Below the pieces are notes generated by a model that saw only the letters and a program-made list of their open reading frames with translations, had not been told where the DNA came from and searched no databases. Made by a program: the position numbers and the translations under genes. DNA of 64,000 nt, from NCBI RefSeq assembly GCF_029227915.1, contig NC_079879.1, positions 16,246,001 through 16,310,000 of the forward strand, in the 5' to 3' direction. Position 1 is the stretch's first letter. Every line of letters starts with the position of its first letter. Positions 10,557-20,505 of this stretch are shown piece after piece. This stretch comes from Hydractinia symbiolongicarpus (taxonomy: Eukaryota > Cnidaria > Hydrozoa > Anthoathecata > Hydractiniidae).

Positions 10557-11352
10557 CTAAAGAGCTAGTTAGAAGAGAGCCACAACCCCAACAAAAAATA
10601 AATAATAATGTACCAAACTTTGAAATTGAAATCTACGTTAACTAGCTAAAATCTTGAAATTGGTTTGTTTCAGATTTACACATGGCTAGAAAACGTGATA
10701 ATATTTTCATCTTAATATGTGAAAACATAGACACAATGTAGAGAATATCTTAAACGTTGATATAACTGAAATTTAGGCAGTTAAATAATTATACTAACCC
10801 AACCAAATATTCCTCTTTCTTCAAAAAGATTTGACTCGCAGCTTAGTAAAGAAGCCAGTGTATAACATATATGGCGTCCTTGAACTTGGTCCCTCGAAAG
10901 AAACTACTCGTACCTTAACCCCTAGAGCTTGGTTAGTTTAACAAAATCCACCAACCTCGTCCCCAGGCCCATTTTTCTCTTTCTGACAATCTCGGACGGC
11001 GAGAAGAAATGACCCTGGGCCACACTGGTCAGTTCTGAGATCTGATTAGTTTCTCAAGTTTCCGTTAATTATGAAGATAAATTAAATTATGATTAAAAAT
11101 TTGAATGCTAACAGAAAAACAATAATGGCGGTTAGGTTTATGTGCGAAAGGGACGCTGGAATGTTTAATGTTCTGCTGGACTGAATTTATTTTTGTGAAA
11201 AATAAAATATTTGGCATTGTTAGTATAGCTTAACGTGCAAACAAAATTAAATAGCTTTTAATTGTACTCAGAGGCTGTTAAAGTAAGCTTTTGTTTTTTT
11301 GCAGTGCAGTTCTACTAGACTAGAAAGCTAGCTAGCTATGCTAGCTTTTGGG
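10557..11352. other. AT-rich spacer with a CCTCGTCCCCAGG MITE fragment
   Basis: About 10950-11035 carries AACCTCGTCCCCAGGCCC on one side and ATGACCCTGGGCCACACTGG on the other, a short imperfect inverted repeat. Related copies lie at 16870-16960, 19564-19637 and 21610-21660. The rest is unassigned. Confidence 0.4.
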
Positions 11353-11805
11353 TTAAGTAAAGCTAGCCGTACCTAACAGCCGCACCTTAGCCGTACCTTA
11401 GCCGTACTTAAGAAAATTCGTAATTAGCAGCTTTGTGTAAGACCACTTGCTTCTAAGCTTAAAATTAGTAGTTAATGTATATCAAAGTTAAATTGTCTAA
11501 CTTTTTATTTCGTCTTTTAGGTGAATATCTATGCCGATAAAAATGATGCAAAATGGAGCACTCCATCGTCGAGCCCCAGTAACCCCCAGGGAATCCTCAA
11601 TGAAGAAATACCGATAATAATATATCTTACATGTATTATAATTTTTATAAAATGATTTTAATACAAATACAAAAGAAATTTTTAAAATTGAATGTATGAA
11701 AAACATTAGTAAAGTAAGATTGAACATTATTACACTGCGGACAATATTAGAGCTAGCGCTAAAAGTGACTACAGCTGGCTAAATTTAAATACGGTTGCCA
11801 AAATA

Positions 11806-12240
11806 AGGTACGGCTAGATAATATTAAGGTACGGCTGGGTCTTATCATATAAGAAACAATTTCAAATGCTAAAAACGTTCAATAAAAACGAAATTATGTT
11901 AGGTACGGCTAACCAAAATAAGGTACGGCTGGACAATATTAAGGCACGGCTGGGACCTATCATATAAGAAACAACTTCAAATGCTAAAAACGTTCAATAA
12001 AAACGAAATTATGTTAGGTACGGCTAACCAAAATAAGGTACGGCTGGACAATATTAAGGTACGGCTGGGACCTATCATATAAGAAACAACTTCAAATGCT
12101 AAAAACGTTCAATAAAAACGAAATTAAGTTAGGTACGGCTAGCTAAAATAAGGTACGGCTGGACCATATTAAGGTAAGGCTGGATTTTATTATATAAGAA
12201 ACAACTTCAAATGCTAAAAAAAAAATTAATATAAACGAAA
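11806..12240 (+). repeat. Left 115 bp tandem array
   Basis: About 3.7 units. Each has AAGGTACGGCTGG, CATATAAGAAACAA, CAAATGCTAAAAACGTTC, AATAAAAACGAAATTA and TTAGGTACGGCTA. The period is exactly 115 bp for the first four units. Confidence 0.9.
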
Positions 12241-12407
12241 AACAATAAGTACGTAGAAGAAGTAGAGTTTACTGTAAAGTAAAGTGCGGGCGAGGTTAAG
12301 AAAAAAATTGTATGCAATATGCTCTATTAGGTTGGCTCCACATTGTTTTCTGCACAGGAAAATAAAAAAATGCTACTTTGAAAGTGATGCGGTAAAGCTT
12401 AGAATCG

Positions 12408-13788
12408 ATGTTGGCGAAGACAGCAATAAAAGATAAGAAAAGCTTAAGGACTGACTTGGTGTTCCTTGTACTTCCATATGGTATTCTTTTAATTGATATC
12501 AACGAAGTCAAAATTTACAATATTGGCAATGAAACGTTTTTGAATTCAAGTTAGTTTTATTGTCACTTCACTGCTATTTTGTAGCGTTTTTAAACTTTTT
12601 AAATGTAATGAGGTTATAAGGCTAAAAGTGTTCTTGAAGCGTTCTTTAAAGTCAGGAAACAGGTAACACAGGTTCTTTGATTTTTGTGACAAATGTTCTT
12701 ACCTACTAAGATACTGTTCTTAACTTGTTCTAAATTTTAACCTAGAAATGCATTATGTTGTTTTACGGCTTCACATGCGTACACGTTCGTTCTAGTAAAA
12801 TGATTCAAAGCAATAGGAGATGTTTTTTGAAAAGCATAAATATAATTTCTTCTTATTTTCTATTTCAGGTGTGACATTTGTAAAACTTATTCATTTTGCA
12901 AATGTTCTTTATTTACAAAGGACAGGGATCTATCCAAAAGATACATTTTCTATTGTTAAATTGAAAAAATCGGGAAATGAAACATCTCAATCTCATCAAA
13001 CACATGCTATTTGTTGCGAAGTACTATTCGGTCTTCTGAACAAGAGAAACATCCTGACTTATCCATATAAGTTTCGGCAATTGCTTTTGGTAGCTCAATG
13101 TTTGATTGCAATCGATTTGGAGAATACGGATGGTTGTTTACGACAGATTAAAGACTTTTTAGAGTCCCGTTTCTCATATTTAATGCTGATCACGCTGGAC
13201 AGCCATCCCAGCTCGCATTTTTCGTGCCTTGTTGCATCAGACGAAACACTTTTTGTAAAGGAGATTGCAACAAACAAAGTAGTTAAAGACATGCAACGTC
13301 TTTTTCAAAATGATATTTCATATCAACTTTCTGAAAATATATGTAAGCATGTTTTGAAATTTATTTGTTCTGAAGCGTCCTTTATACGTTCTTACTGTTG
13401 TGCAACAGTCAATGATGAAACCTTCGATAAAAGCATCGCCACTATCATTAGAAGTCGACAATATCGAAGTAATATGGAGAGAATGTCATTAGCAGCGTCA
13501 AGGAAGGAAGACCTGGCCAAGTTCTTACCCAGTATTTTTGTGAATTGTTTGGCAATTGGGTTAAGAGTCACACTGACTGACTTTAAACAGAACTGGCCTG
13601 TATCTATCCCAGCTACCTCTAAATCGCTCTTTACGACCTTTGATTTTATCGACATCTTTCTTTTACAGTTGTTAGCGTTTCGATATATTGCATCAAGATC
13701 GGATAGATCTGTTACAGATTTGGTCCTAGAAATGGAAACTTTAGAGAATGTAAGCAATCAATCTGACACTGATAGTGATATTTATTAA
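12408..13788 (+). CDS. Two-exon gene inside the 115 bp-array element; HORMA-like N-terminal region
   Basis: Exon 2 (12869-13788) is a long open frame after a good acceptor (TTTTCTATTTCAG). A candidate exon 1 (ATG 12408 to 12549) has a GTTAGT donor in matching phase, giving about 353 residues; exon 1 is less certain than exon 2. Near the start of exon 2, NVLYLQRTGIYPKDTFSIVK resembles the first helix and turn of MAD2-type HORMA domains (ILYQRGIYPSETF type). About 70 residues on, IKDFLESRFSYLMLITLD matches the helix and strand expected next in that fold, with an insertion between. The C-terminal half is unrecognised; the end is acidic (SDTDSDIY). No transposase motif is seen. It could be a captured host gene, an accessory protein, or an unknown transposase. 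Gene reality is fairly likely; the HORMA call is inference. Confidence 0.5.
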
Positions 13789-13899
13789 AATATAATTATA
13801 TGTTATCGTGTTCGTATTTGTTAAAACATTTTGTTTCTTAGGTAATATTTTTTATATTTTCAGCTATACAATTTATTTTACTTTAAATAGATGTGCAGC

Positions 13900-14346
13900 C
13901 GTACTTTAATTTTGATCAATGGTAGCCGTACCTAACCTAATTTCTTTTTATGGAACATTTGTAGCATTTGAAGATGTTTCTTATACGATAGGACCCAGCC
14001 GTACCTTAATATGGTCCAGCCGTACCTTATTTTAGCTAGCCGTACCTAACCTAATTTCGTTTTTATGGAACATTTGTAGCATTTGAAGATGTTTCTTATA
14101 CGATAGGACCCAGCCGTACCTTAATATTTTCCAGCCGTACCTTATTTTAGCTAGTCGTACCTAACCTAATTTCGTTTTTATGGAACAATTTTAGCATTTG
14201 AAGATGTTTCTTATACGATAGGACCTAGCCGTACCTTAATATGGTCCAGCCGTACCTTATTTTAGCTAGCCGTACTTAACTTAATTTCGTTTTTATTGTA
14301 CATATTTTAGCCTTTAAAGTTGTTTCTTATATGATAGGACCCAACC
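13900..14346 (-). repeat. Right 115 bp tandem array, inverted relative to the left one
   Basis: About 3.7 units with CCAGCCGTACCTTA, TTTTAGCTAGCCGTACCTAA, TTTCGTTTTTATGGAAC and GATGTTTCTTATACGATAGG. It is the reverse complement of the left-array unit with small differences (for example ATGGAAC against TTGAACG). Confidence 0.9.
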
Positions 14347-14813
14347 GTAAAATATATGTTGTCTTATAATTTTCATATTTTTCCTCTCTTTTCCTTACCT
14401 ATCCCCTTTATTTTACTTTACCTGATAAGTCGCATTGAAGTTCACCGCTCGTACTAACCACCTTTTTATTGCCAGCCGTACTTAATTTGTCGATTTGGGA
14501 ATCACCTTCCTGCGCTCTCCCTTGTTTGGTTTCTATAAGAGCAAGATGTTTCGTTAACATTTTTCGTATTTTGCAGGTTCATTGGCGATTGAGAAACAGA
14601 AATTCAGTGACACAACAAATTTACCACTACGATTAGCTCAGTTTTTTCCATTAAAATACATTACCTCACCTTAAAAAGAAAAGTGTAGTTACGTACGGCT
14701 AAGGTACGGCTTAGGTACGGCTGTTAGGTACGGCTAGCTTTACCTAAGCTAGCTTTTGTGCACAGGGTGTAGTAAAAAACACAATGAAGGTTTCCTTGAA
14801 GACATGTTTAGCA

Positions 14814-14831
14814 GATAGATAGATAGATAGA
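14814..14831. repeat. GATA microsatellite
   Basis: Short run of GATA units. Confidence 0.85.
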
Positions 14832-14859
14832 TGTGCATATTTTACATGGCTAGCCTCAC

Positions 14860-15160
14860 AAATATCGAGGGATATACCCTGCTCATTATTTCCAGGAGGG
14901 GCCATGGCGTAGATGGAGAGTCCTAGAGTATTTAATGCTCATTTTGAGCTACGCAGACCCAATTAGAGCCCGCGCTCTACTAGACAACTCCCGGCAACAT
15001 CCAACGGCCCACACAGTGTGCCATCTTCCCAATTTCCCTCACATGGCTTGGGTTAACCCGGGGCTATGGTAACATTCACTCGCCCATGTTGAATCGCCGT
15101 CAAGAGGAATCGAACCCCGGTCTCCCGCACAGAGTACGAGAGCTATAACCACTAATCTAG
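14860..15160 (-). mobile_element. tRNA-derived SINE (type 1)
   Basis: Reading on - from about 15157: TTAGTGGTTATAGCTC (A box), then GGGAGACCGGGGTTCGATTCC (B box), as in a tRNA-derived pol III promoter. The body follows with GGGTTAACCCAAGCCATGTG and GGGAAATTGGG. No tRNA cloverleaf is intact, so it is a SINE and not a tRNA gene. Confidence 0.65.
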
Positions 15161-16100
15161 CTAGCTAAAATACAACACAAGGTATATACAGGTATACATA
15201 ACTAATCCTATTTCTCCCGAACAGATCTTTTTTTACACTCTAGCTAATATTCTTTCGAGGCAGAACACACAAACAAAAAAAAAATCATATGCTGTTGATT
15301 TGGTTAAAAAAGATTAAAAAACTGGATTAAGAAGTTCATACCATTTAATTAACTAAATAGTTATACGCTTAATTAAATCGGTTACAGATTAAATAACAAT
15401 TTTCTCTGACTGCATGAAATGCAACATCCTATGTTTTATGACTTTTAATCTCTTAGTAAAGCAACAAACATAAATTTATTGAAAAAAGTCATTGGTTTGA
15501 CATAGTGGCCATTTAGTTGTAAATGAGTTTTCAGGGACCCGCTTCGTAAAAACCGAAACTGTAATATGATAAAGAACACAAGGGACCCCTTTCGTAAAAA
15601 CCGAAACTGTAATATGATAAAGAAGAAGGATGAAAAAGAAAGATATTGAGTTAAAACTTGTTAGGAGATGCTTTTAAGCTGGTCTGATGGGATTAGCATA
15701 AAAAATGATTCTGTAATAGCTATACTTTTCGAATTTAGGCATTTGAAGCAGGGCGATGAGATTTTTTTTAAAGACAATTATAAATTTTGACCTAACAATT
15801 GTAAAATTTTTTAGACAATATAATTTTATTTAGCTGTATATGCACGTTACGACAATAACAGACAAAAGGAGCCAGTTATTATATACGTCAAAACGTATAT
15901 ATCTGATCTGTATCTGACTTACACATGGTTATGTTGATGACTTAATACTAGTATAATATATAGCTACACCACACCACTATAATGCCGGCGTGATAAAGCC
16001 TCAACTTAGGTTTATAGAGGTTCACGTCAGCAATAAGTCGCCCGCAAGACAAAAATGGAATTACAAAGACTGGATGCGTCCAAAAAATACTAAAAACTTA
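15161..16100. other. Unassigned AT-rich DNA with a 48 bp duplication
   Basis: A 48 bp unit starting AGGGACCC is repeated at 15533 and 15581 (CGTAAAAACCGAAACTGTAA). No gene seen. Confidence 0.5.
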
Positions 16101-16101
16101 A

Positions 16102-16390
16102 CTAGCTAGCCTTGTGGAAGAGCGTTCGCTTTCAGTGCGGAAGGTCTTGTGTTCAAACCCCAGCCGAGTCATGTCAGAGACTATAAAAGTGTGAATCTAT
16201 CCTTTTTGCTTAGCGTCCAGCATGAGAATAGGATTGATATCTTAGGCGGTTGTCTAGTTGAGTGATTGCTGTGCTTGCACGACTTTCGTAGCTCAAATGG
16301 CTTTAAATGCGCTAGGACCCCCTTTGCAGGATCCTTGTTGATAGCAGTACCAACAGGAACTGAAGAGGCTATCCTGGGTAAATAATTTCA
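16102..16390 (+). mobile_element. tRNA-derived SINE (type 2, copy 1)
   Basis: The head has TAGCCTTGTGGAAGAGCG (A box region) and TGTGTTCAAACCCC (B box). The body has GCTTAGCGTCCAGCATGAGA, TTAGGCGGTTGTCTAGTTGA and CTAGGACCCCC and ends ATCCTGGGTAAATAATTTCA followed by an A/T-rich tail. A second copy lies at 20930-21195. Confidence 0.7.
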
Positions 16391-16843
16391 ATAATAAAAT
16401 AATAATAGGCATCTTCAGTAATTCTAATCACAAAACCCTCTGAGAATTCTGTTGCTTGGAAGCTAGCTATAGCTAGGTAAAAGTACTTTCACTTTTAACT
16501 ATAATATGAAATAAAGATAGCTAAAAATCATAATTAAAAAAGTGTATAGCTAGCTACCTTGGTTTGCACAACCTTTGTAGCCAGCTACAAAAGTACGTCT
16601 TAGGCCTTTGCTAGCTAGCTAGCTATAGATGGCTGAAAACTTTAAAATAAATATATATTTAAAATTTGTATGTAGCCAAAAAAGCGAAGGCAACACTGCA
16701 ATCATATTTGCTCGAAGCAACCACTCCAAACACTTTAGCTAACTTGTTTCTGATTAAAAATAAAACCATAAATTATTGCAATACAGTGTTCTTGGCGGTC
16801 CGCATGCAATTCTTAACAAAATGACCAAATTTTGAATAAATTA

Positions 16844-16870
16844 AAAATCAGCACGAATCGTGCTGATTTT
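16844..16870. repeat. Perfect 13 bp-arm palindrome
   Basis: AAAATCAGCACGA, one central A, then the exact reverse complement. It abuts a CCCAGGGTCATTTCTTC / GGGAACGAGGTTG MITE fragment (16870-16960). Confidence 0.85.
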
Positions 16871-16997
16871 AACCAGCCTGCCCAGGGTCATTTCTTCGGG
16901 TCATCTCGGATATCAAAAAAGCGAAAAATTGCCCTGGGAACGAGGTTGAAAATCCGCCTCGTTAAAACATAACTGGAAATGAAAATTTAAAGGAGTA

Positions 16998-18760
16998 CAG
17001 TTTGTCTCTCTCTATCTCGACTACCCTCTATCTCGAACATCTCTCTATCTCGAACCAAAGTCTCGGTCCCTTGGACATTTCTGTAGGCTCTAAGCTATTT
17101 TCCTCTCTTTATCTCGAACCTCTCTATCTCGAATACCTCTCTCTATCTCGAACCAAAATCTCGGTCCCGTCTGACTTTTTCTCTCTCTATCTCGAACTTT
17201 TCCGGATTTAAGAACCTATTTACACTAAAAATCGAATTAAAATGTTCCATTTTCGAACGAAAATGTTTGACGTTCGAATTCTAAAGTCACTCACAAAACA
17301 TTGTTTACAGTGTTTTGAACCAGAAACCTTCTTGAGGTGAAGATGTCAGCTTTAAAAAGAAAACTCAATAACGTTTCTTTAATTCAAAAATGTCAAATAA
17401 TTCGGGAAATCGAGAAAGGAATGTCAAACAAGGAGGCAGCAGAAAAATACGGGATCCCCAAAAATACAATTTCAACTTGGATGAAAAAAAAACATAAGAT
17501 CCTACAAAGCTTGGAAGAACAAAAAACCGCGTCTGGTTCGAAAAAGGTTCGAGGCTGTGATTATGAGCAGATAGACAAGGCTGTTTTCAAATGGTTTACT
17601 GTTCAAAGAAGCCAAAACATTCCGATCGATGGCAATTTGATAAAAGAAAAGGCACTCAGTTTTGCTAAAAACTTTGATTGTTCAAGTTTCAAGGCTTCCG
17701 ATGGTTGGCTGGACAAATGGAAAAAAAGGTAAATAACATAGTTATAATTTTCATTTCGTGTATAAAAACAACGTGATTACATATCAAACACTAAAATTAC
17801 AGCTTCTGTTTTTTCAAAATCTCTACCATTGACTTTTGCCCGGATAAGCTTAGATCAAAGGGGACCTGCATTCCATCACCATCTCCAAGATTAACTGCCT
17901 TTCCAGTAACAGTTATATCACATCTCCCAAATTGATCAGCACGGAGAAAATAAAATATGGTTTTAGCAAACTTTCCATTTTCTCCTAACGGCAAATGTCC
18001 GACTAGTTTCCCATCTTTTTTAACGGCTACAGCGTATTTGTCGACAGGGTTGTGAGGTTCCATTTCTCCTTGTAGTTTTTCTTGTTGGACTGGTGTCCAT
18101 AAACTTTTGTAAACATGGTACCCTTTTATGTAAGATGTAATGTCAGTGGAAGACAAAACGACGAGTGGCATATTTTCAGTTAATTCAATTTCTTGTCTCA
18201 GTAAATTTATAGCCATATTGTTCATTACAGATTCTACTACACTCCACGTGTTCAACAATATAATTTGTAAACAGATAAGAATCGAATCGAACCAATCTTA
18301 AAATTTATGTTCGATTGTGTTATGTTCGATTAATATTAAGGGCTGCTTTACACGAAACATTTTTATTTATTTACTTTTTCAGGCACAGCATTTCCTTGAA
18401 AGTTATCGGTGGTGAATGTAAGTCAGTTACAAATCAAATGACAAGCTCCTGGAACGAAACCACGCTCCCAACCATTCTGTCGAATTACAAATTGGAGGAC
18501 ACTTTCAACGCAGACGAATTTGGTTTGTTTTACCAATGTCTTCCCGAGAAAACATACCACCTCAAAGGAGAAAAGTGTTCTCGGGGGAAGAAGAGCAAGT
18601 TGAGATTCACTGGAATGGCCGCAGCAAGTGCTACTGGAGAAAAGTTGCCAATGTTCGTCATTGGCAAATCAAAAAAACCTCGCTGCTTTAATAACATCAA
18701 ACATCTCCCTTGCCAATACACATCACAAAAGAAAAGTTGGATGGATAGTGAAATATTGTA
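16998..18760 (+). mobile_element. 3'-truncated pogo/Tigger-like transposon
   Basis: It starts CAGTTTGTCTCTCTCTATCT after a TA dinucleotide (16996-16997), as pogo/Tigger ends do. 16998-17205 holds about eight CTCTCTATCTCGAAC motifs. The transposase on + and an antisense HIRAN gene follow. No matching 3' inverted end is visible downstream to 20,400, and the second catalytic motif is missing, so the right part has been lost. Confidence 0.7.
17343..18757 (+). pseudogene. Tigger/pogo transposase, exons 1-2 (3' part missing)
   Basis: Exon 1 17343-17728, intron 17729-18382 (GTAAAT...TTTTTCAG), exon 2 18383-18757 ending at a GTAAGG donor; phases agree. Exon 1 has a CENP-B-type N-terminal HTH (SLIQKCQIIREIEKGMSNKE..YGIPKNTISTW) and a second HTH_CENPB region ending DGWLDKWKKR. 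The join gives KKR/HSIS, the usual Tigger sequence, so the intron is real. Exon 2 has the first catalytic Asp in FNADEFGLF, then GKKSKLRFT and VIGKSKKPRCF. The second catalytic block (VDNCPAH-type) and third D were not found; a possible exon at 19049 is weak. Role by family: DNA binding and cut-and-paste transposition. Confidence 0.75.
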
Positions 18761-18949
18761 AGGAATATGGACATTGGACATTTTTCCAATGTTTTCATGA
18801 CTTTCAAGAAGAAGCAATTTAAGATGTACTTACCAATAAACATGAAAAACAAGATCTTTAACAGAAGATAACTCAAAGTATTTTACATGCACTCGTAGTT
18901 CCAGCATTTTATAACCTTCGGTAATACTTCTTGGAACTTTTTTAAACAT
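17797..18949 (-). CDS. HIRAN-domain protein, two exons interleaved with the Tigger transposase
   Basis: Exon 1 18949-18834 (ATG 18947-18949, donor GTAAGT), intron 18833-18242, exon 2 18241-17797 (stop TAA). 116 + 445 nt gives 186 residues with matching phase. Residues about 80-175 form a HIRAN domain: IKGYHVYKSLWTPV, EPHNPVDKYAVAV, LVGHLPLG, FAKTIFYFLRA, DITVTGK. HIRAN domains bind 3' DNA ends in HLTF-type proteins and are also found alone or with nucleases. The intron contains Tigger exon 2, and exon 2 lies inside Tigger intron 1, so each gene has an exon within an intron of the other. No stop or frameshift is seen. Partner function is unknown; it could be an element accessory gene or a host gene hit by the element. 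Confidence 0.72.
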
Positions 18950-20329
18950 TTGTCATGGCCAATAATAATATTTTTTTTGTAATGTGGTTGCTATTTTGAT
19001 CTTTAACTTTTGTTTTGTTTATTATTTTTGATAAAACAGTGTGATCATCGATGCATTGCATCAAAATACAGAGAAAGATCTAATATTGTTTCTGAATATA
19101 ACCACCAGTTTAGCTAATGTGTAAAAATACTAAACTATAAAATAACTCACATTGTTGGATGAAAAAAAAAAAGGTATTTTATAACAAACTCCTATAAACT
19201 AATGTTTTACGGAACATTCCAGACCAGCGTATCTGGTCTTTGAAATTAACTCTGGCATCATGAATTTTCAATCAGCAGATGTGCCCGCGCAGTTCGCGCC
19301 TCCTTTAAGGTTCTACCGGCTAAAGCCGTAGAACAATAAACATGGCTTCCCAGAGTCCTCAAAATTATGGTAGTGTCCACAAAGCAAACCACATTAGTAT
19401 TCTTATAAGAAGTGTGTATTAAAAAATATTAAGGAATGCCTTAAACGGAATACCACAAAATATTTTTATTTAAAATATATGGTCCACTACACATAAATTT
19501 TTTGGAGATTTATTAATTACTAATAACACTTTTTTATGGCCGGGCGCTGTTGTGTCATTTATTCACCCTCGTCCCCATGAATTTTTGCCGCCATCTTTTA
19601 TATATTGAAAAGGTAAAAACCCTGAGGACGAGGGTGGTCGGTCATTATTTAAAAACGTGAATTATCAAAATCCAGCTCAATAAATATTTCACACCAAAAT
19701 TGGGTCTGTGAATTTTTTGAGTTCATGGAAGAGAATGCAAAATAAGCAAGCCATATTATTTCGTGGAAAACATTTCATTACCAAAAAGAAGACAACAGTA
19801 TTAACAATATGTTCTTATTTTATGTCGATTTGGATAGTTTCATACAAAAAATTAGGAAAATCTTTAACAAAATCAAATTAATGCGAAAAAGTTTACCAAC
19901 AAGTACACGAAACTTCGACGCTTCCTTAATAATATTTCGGAGTTATTGTGGAATCAAATTTTTGTAGATTTTAAAACTTAAAAAAAAACCTTCACGAAAA
20001 TTAAAAAAAAAACAAAAAAAAACGCAAAAGTTTCTTTCACAAAGGCAAAGCCCATCGTTCTCTACAAGAACGCGTTTATTCTTTTTAATACAAATTAATC
20101 TCGGACAGCAAGATTTCGGACAGAAAAGAAGATTCATTCAAAACAACCTGTCTTATAATACATTTACCAACGTAAAAAAAAGAGCTCAAACATTTTCACA
20201 AACCAGTAAAACTAAAGAATAAAAATTGCTATATAAGATATTGACCTTTTGTTCAACTATGCATGGATTATGCATAAATTATGCATAAATTATGCCAGTT
20301 AGGTCATAGTTAATTTTAAAAACATGTTT
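18950..20329. other. AT-rich intergenic DNA with a short MITE
   Basis: No gene supported. A 74 bp inverted-repeat element lies at 19564-19637. 20265-20298 has three ATGCATAAATT-like repeats. A weak reading VIIDALHQNTEKD at about 19050 might be a Tigger remnant but lacks support. Confidence 0.4.
19564..19637. mobile_element. 74 bp mini-MITE
   Basis: The ends CACCCTCGTCCCCATGAATT and AACCCTGAGGACGAGGGTG are imperfect inverted repeats of about 20 bp. Related to the CCTCGTCCCCAGGG fragments at 10950, 16870 and 21610. Confidence 0.6.
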
Positions 20330-20335
20330 TTTATT
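20330..20335 (-). terminator. Polyadenylation signal of HTT
   Basis: AATAAA on -, 57 nt after the HTT stop codon; no other AATAAA lies between. Confidence 0.6.
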
Positions 20336-20391
20336 GCCATAGTGATTAGGAAAACACGTCTCAAAATGGTAGACATCTACAGAAGCATCTT

Positions 20392-20505
20392 TCATGTTTT
20401 CGATTGCATACAACAAGCGATTAACTTTTCATACGGCGACGAGGGATGGTCTGCTCTCGCACGAAATGTTTGCATGAATTGTTGTTTTTGAACGGCTTCC
20501 AAATT
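20392..20505 (-). CDS. HTT: HTT last exon with stop
   Basis: 114 nt starting [10 protein letters not shown] and ending [18 protein letters not shown] stop, compare APGSPYHRLLTCLRNVHK. Acceptor TTTTTTTCATAG; phase 0 joins 22727. Stop TGA at 20392-20394. Confidence 0.88.
   Translation of the reverse strand, partial: NLEAVQKQQFMQTFRARADHPSSPYEKLIACCMQSKT

Larger units (their letters stand above)
11353..14747. mobile_element. 3.4 kb element with inverted ends and mirror-image 115 bp arrays
   Basis: Left end 11353-11411 and right end 14691-14747 are near-perfect inverted repeats (TTARGTAAAGCTAGCCGTACC, then CTAACAGCC and repeated CCGTACCTTAG). Inside each end lies a tandem array of the same 115 bp unit in opposite orientation: left 11806-12240, unit starts near 11806, 11921, 12036, 12151; right 13900-14346, unit marks at 14016, 14131, 14246. 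A gene on + lies between the arrays. A candidate 11 bp target duplication, GCTAGCTTTTG, is at 11340-11350 and 14748-14758, directly next to the right end and 2 bp from the left end. That motif resembles the element's own end sequence, so it could be chance. I do not recognise the family. Confidence 0.75.

Noticed and set aside
15107-15157. Possible tRNA gene on -
   Set aside because: A and B boxes are present but no acceptor stem or cloverleaf; it is a SINE head.
19049-19133. Possible third Tigger exon (VIIDALHQNTEKD)
   Set aside because: The splice phase fits but the sequence lacks the catalytic VDNCPAH-type block and does not clearly match the family.
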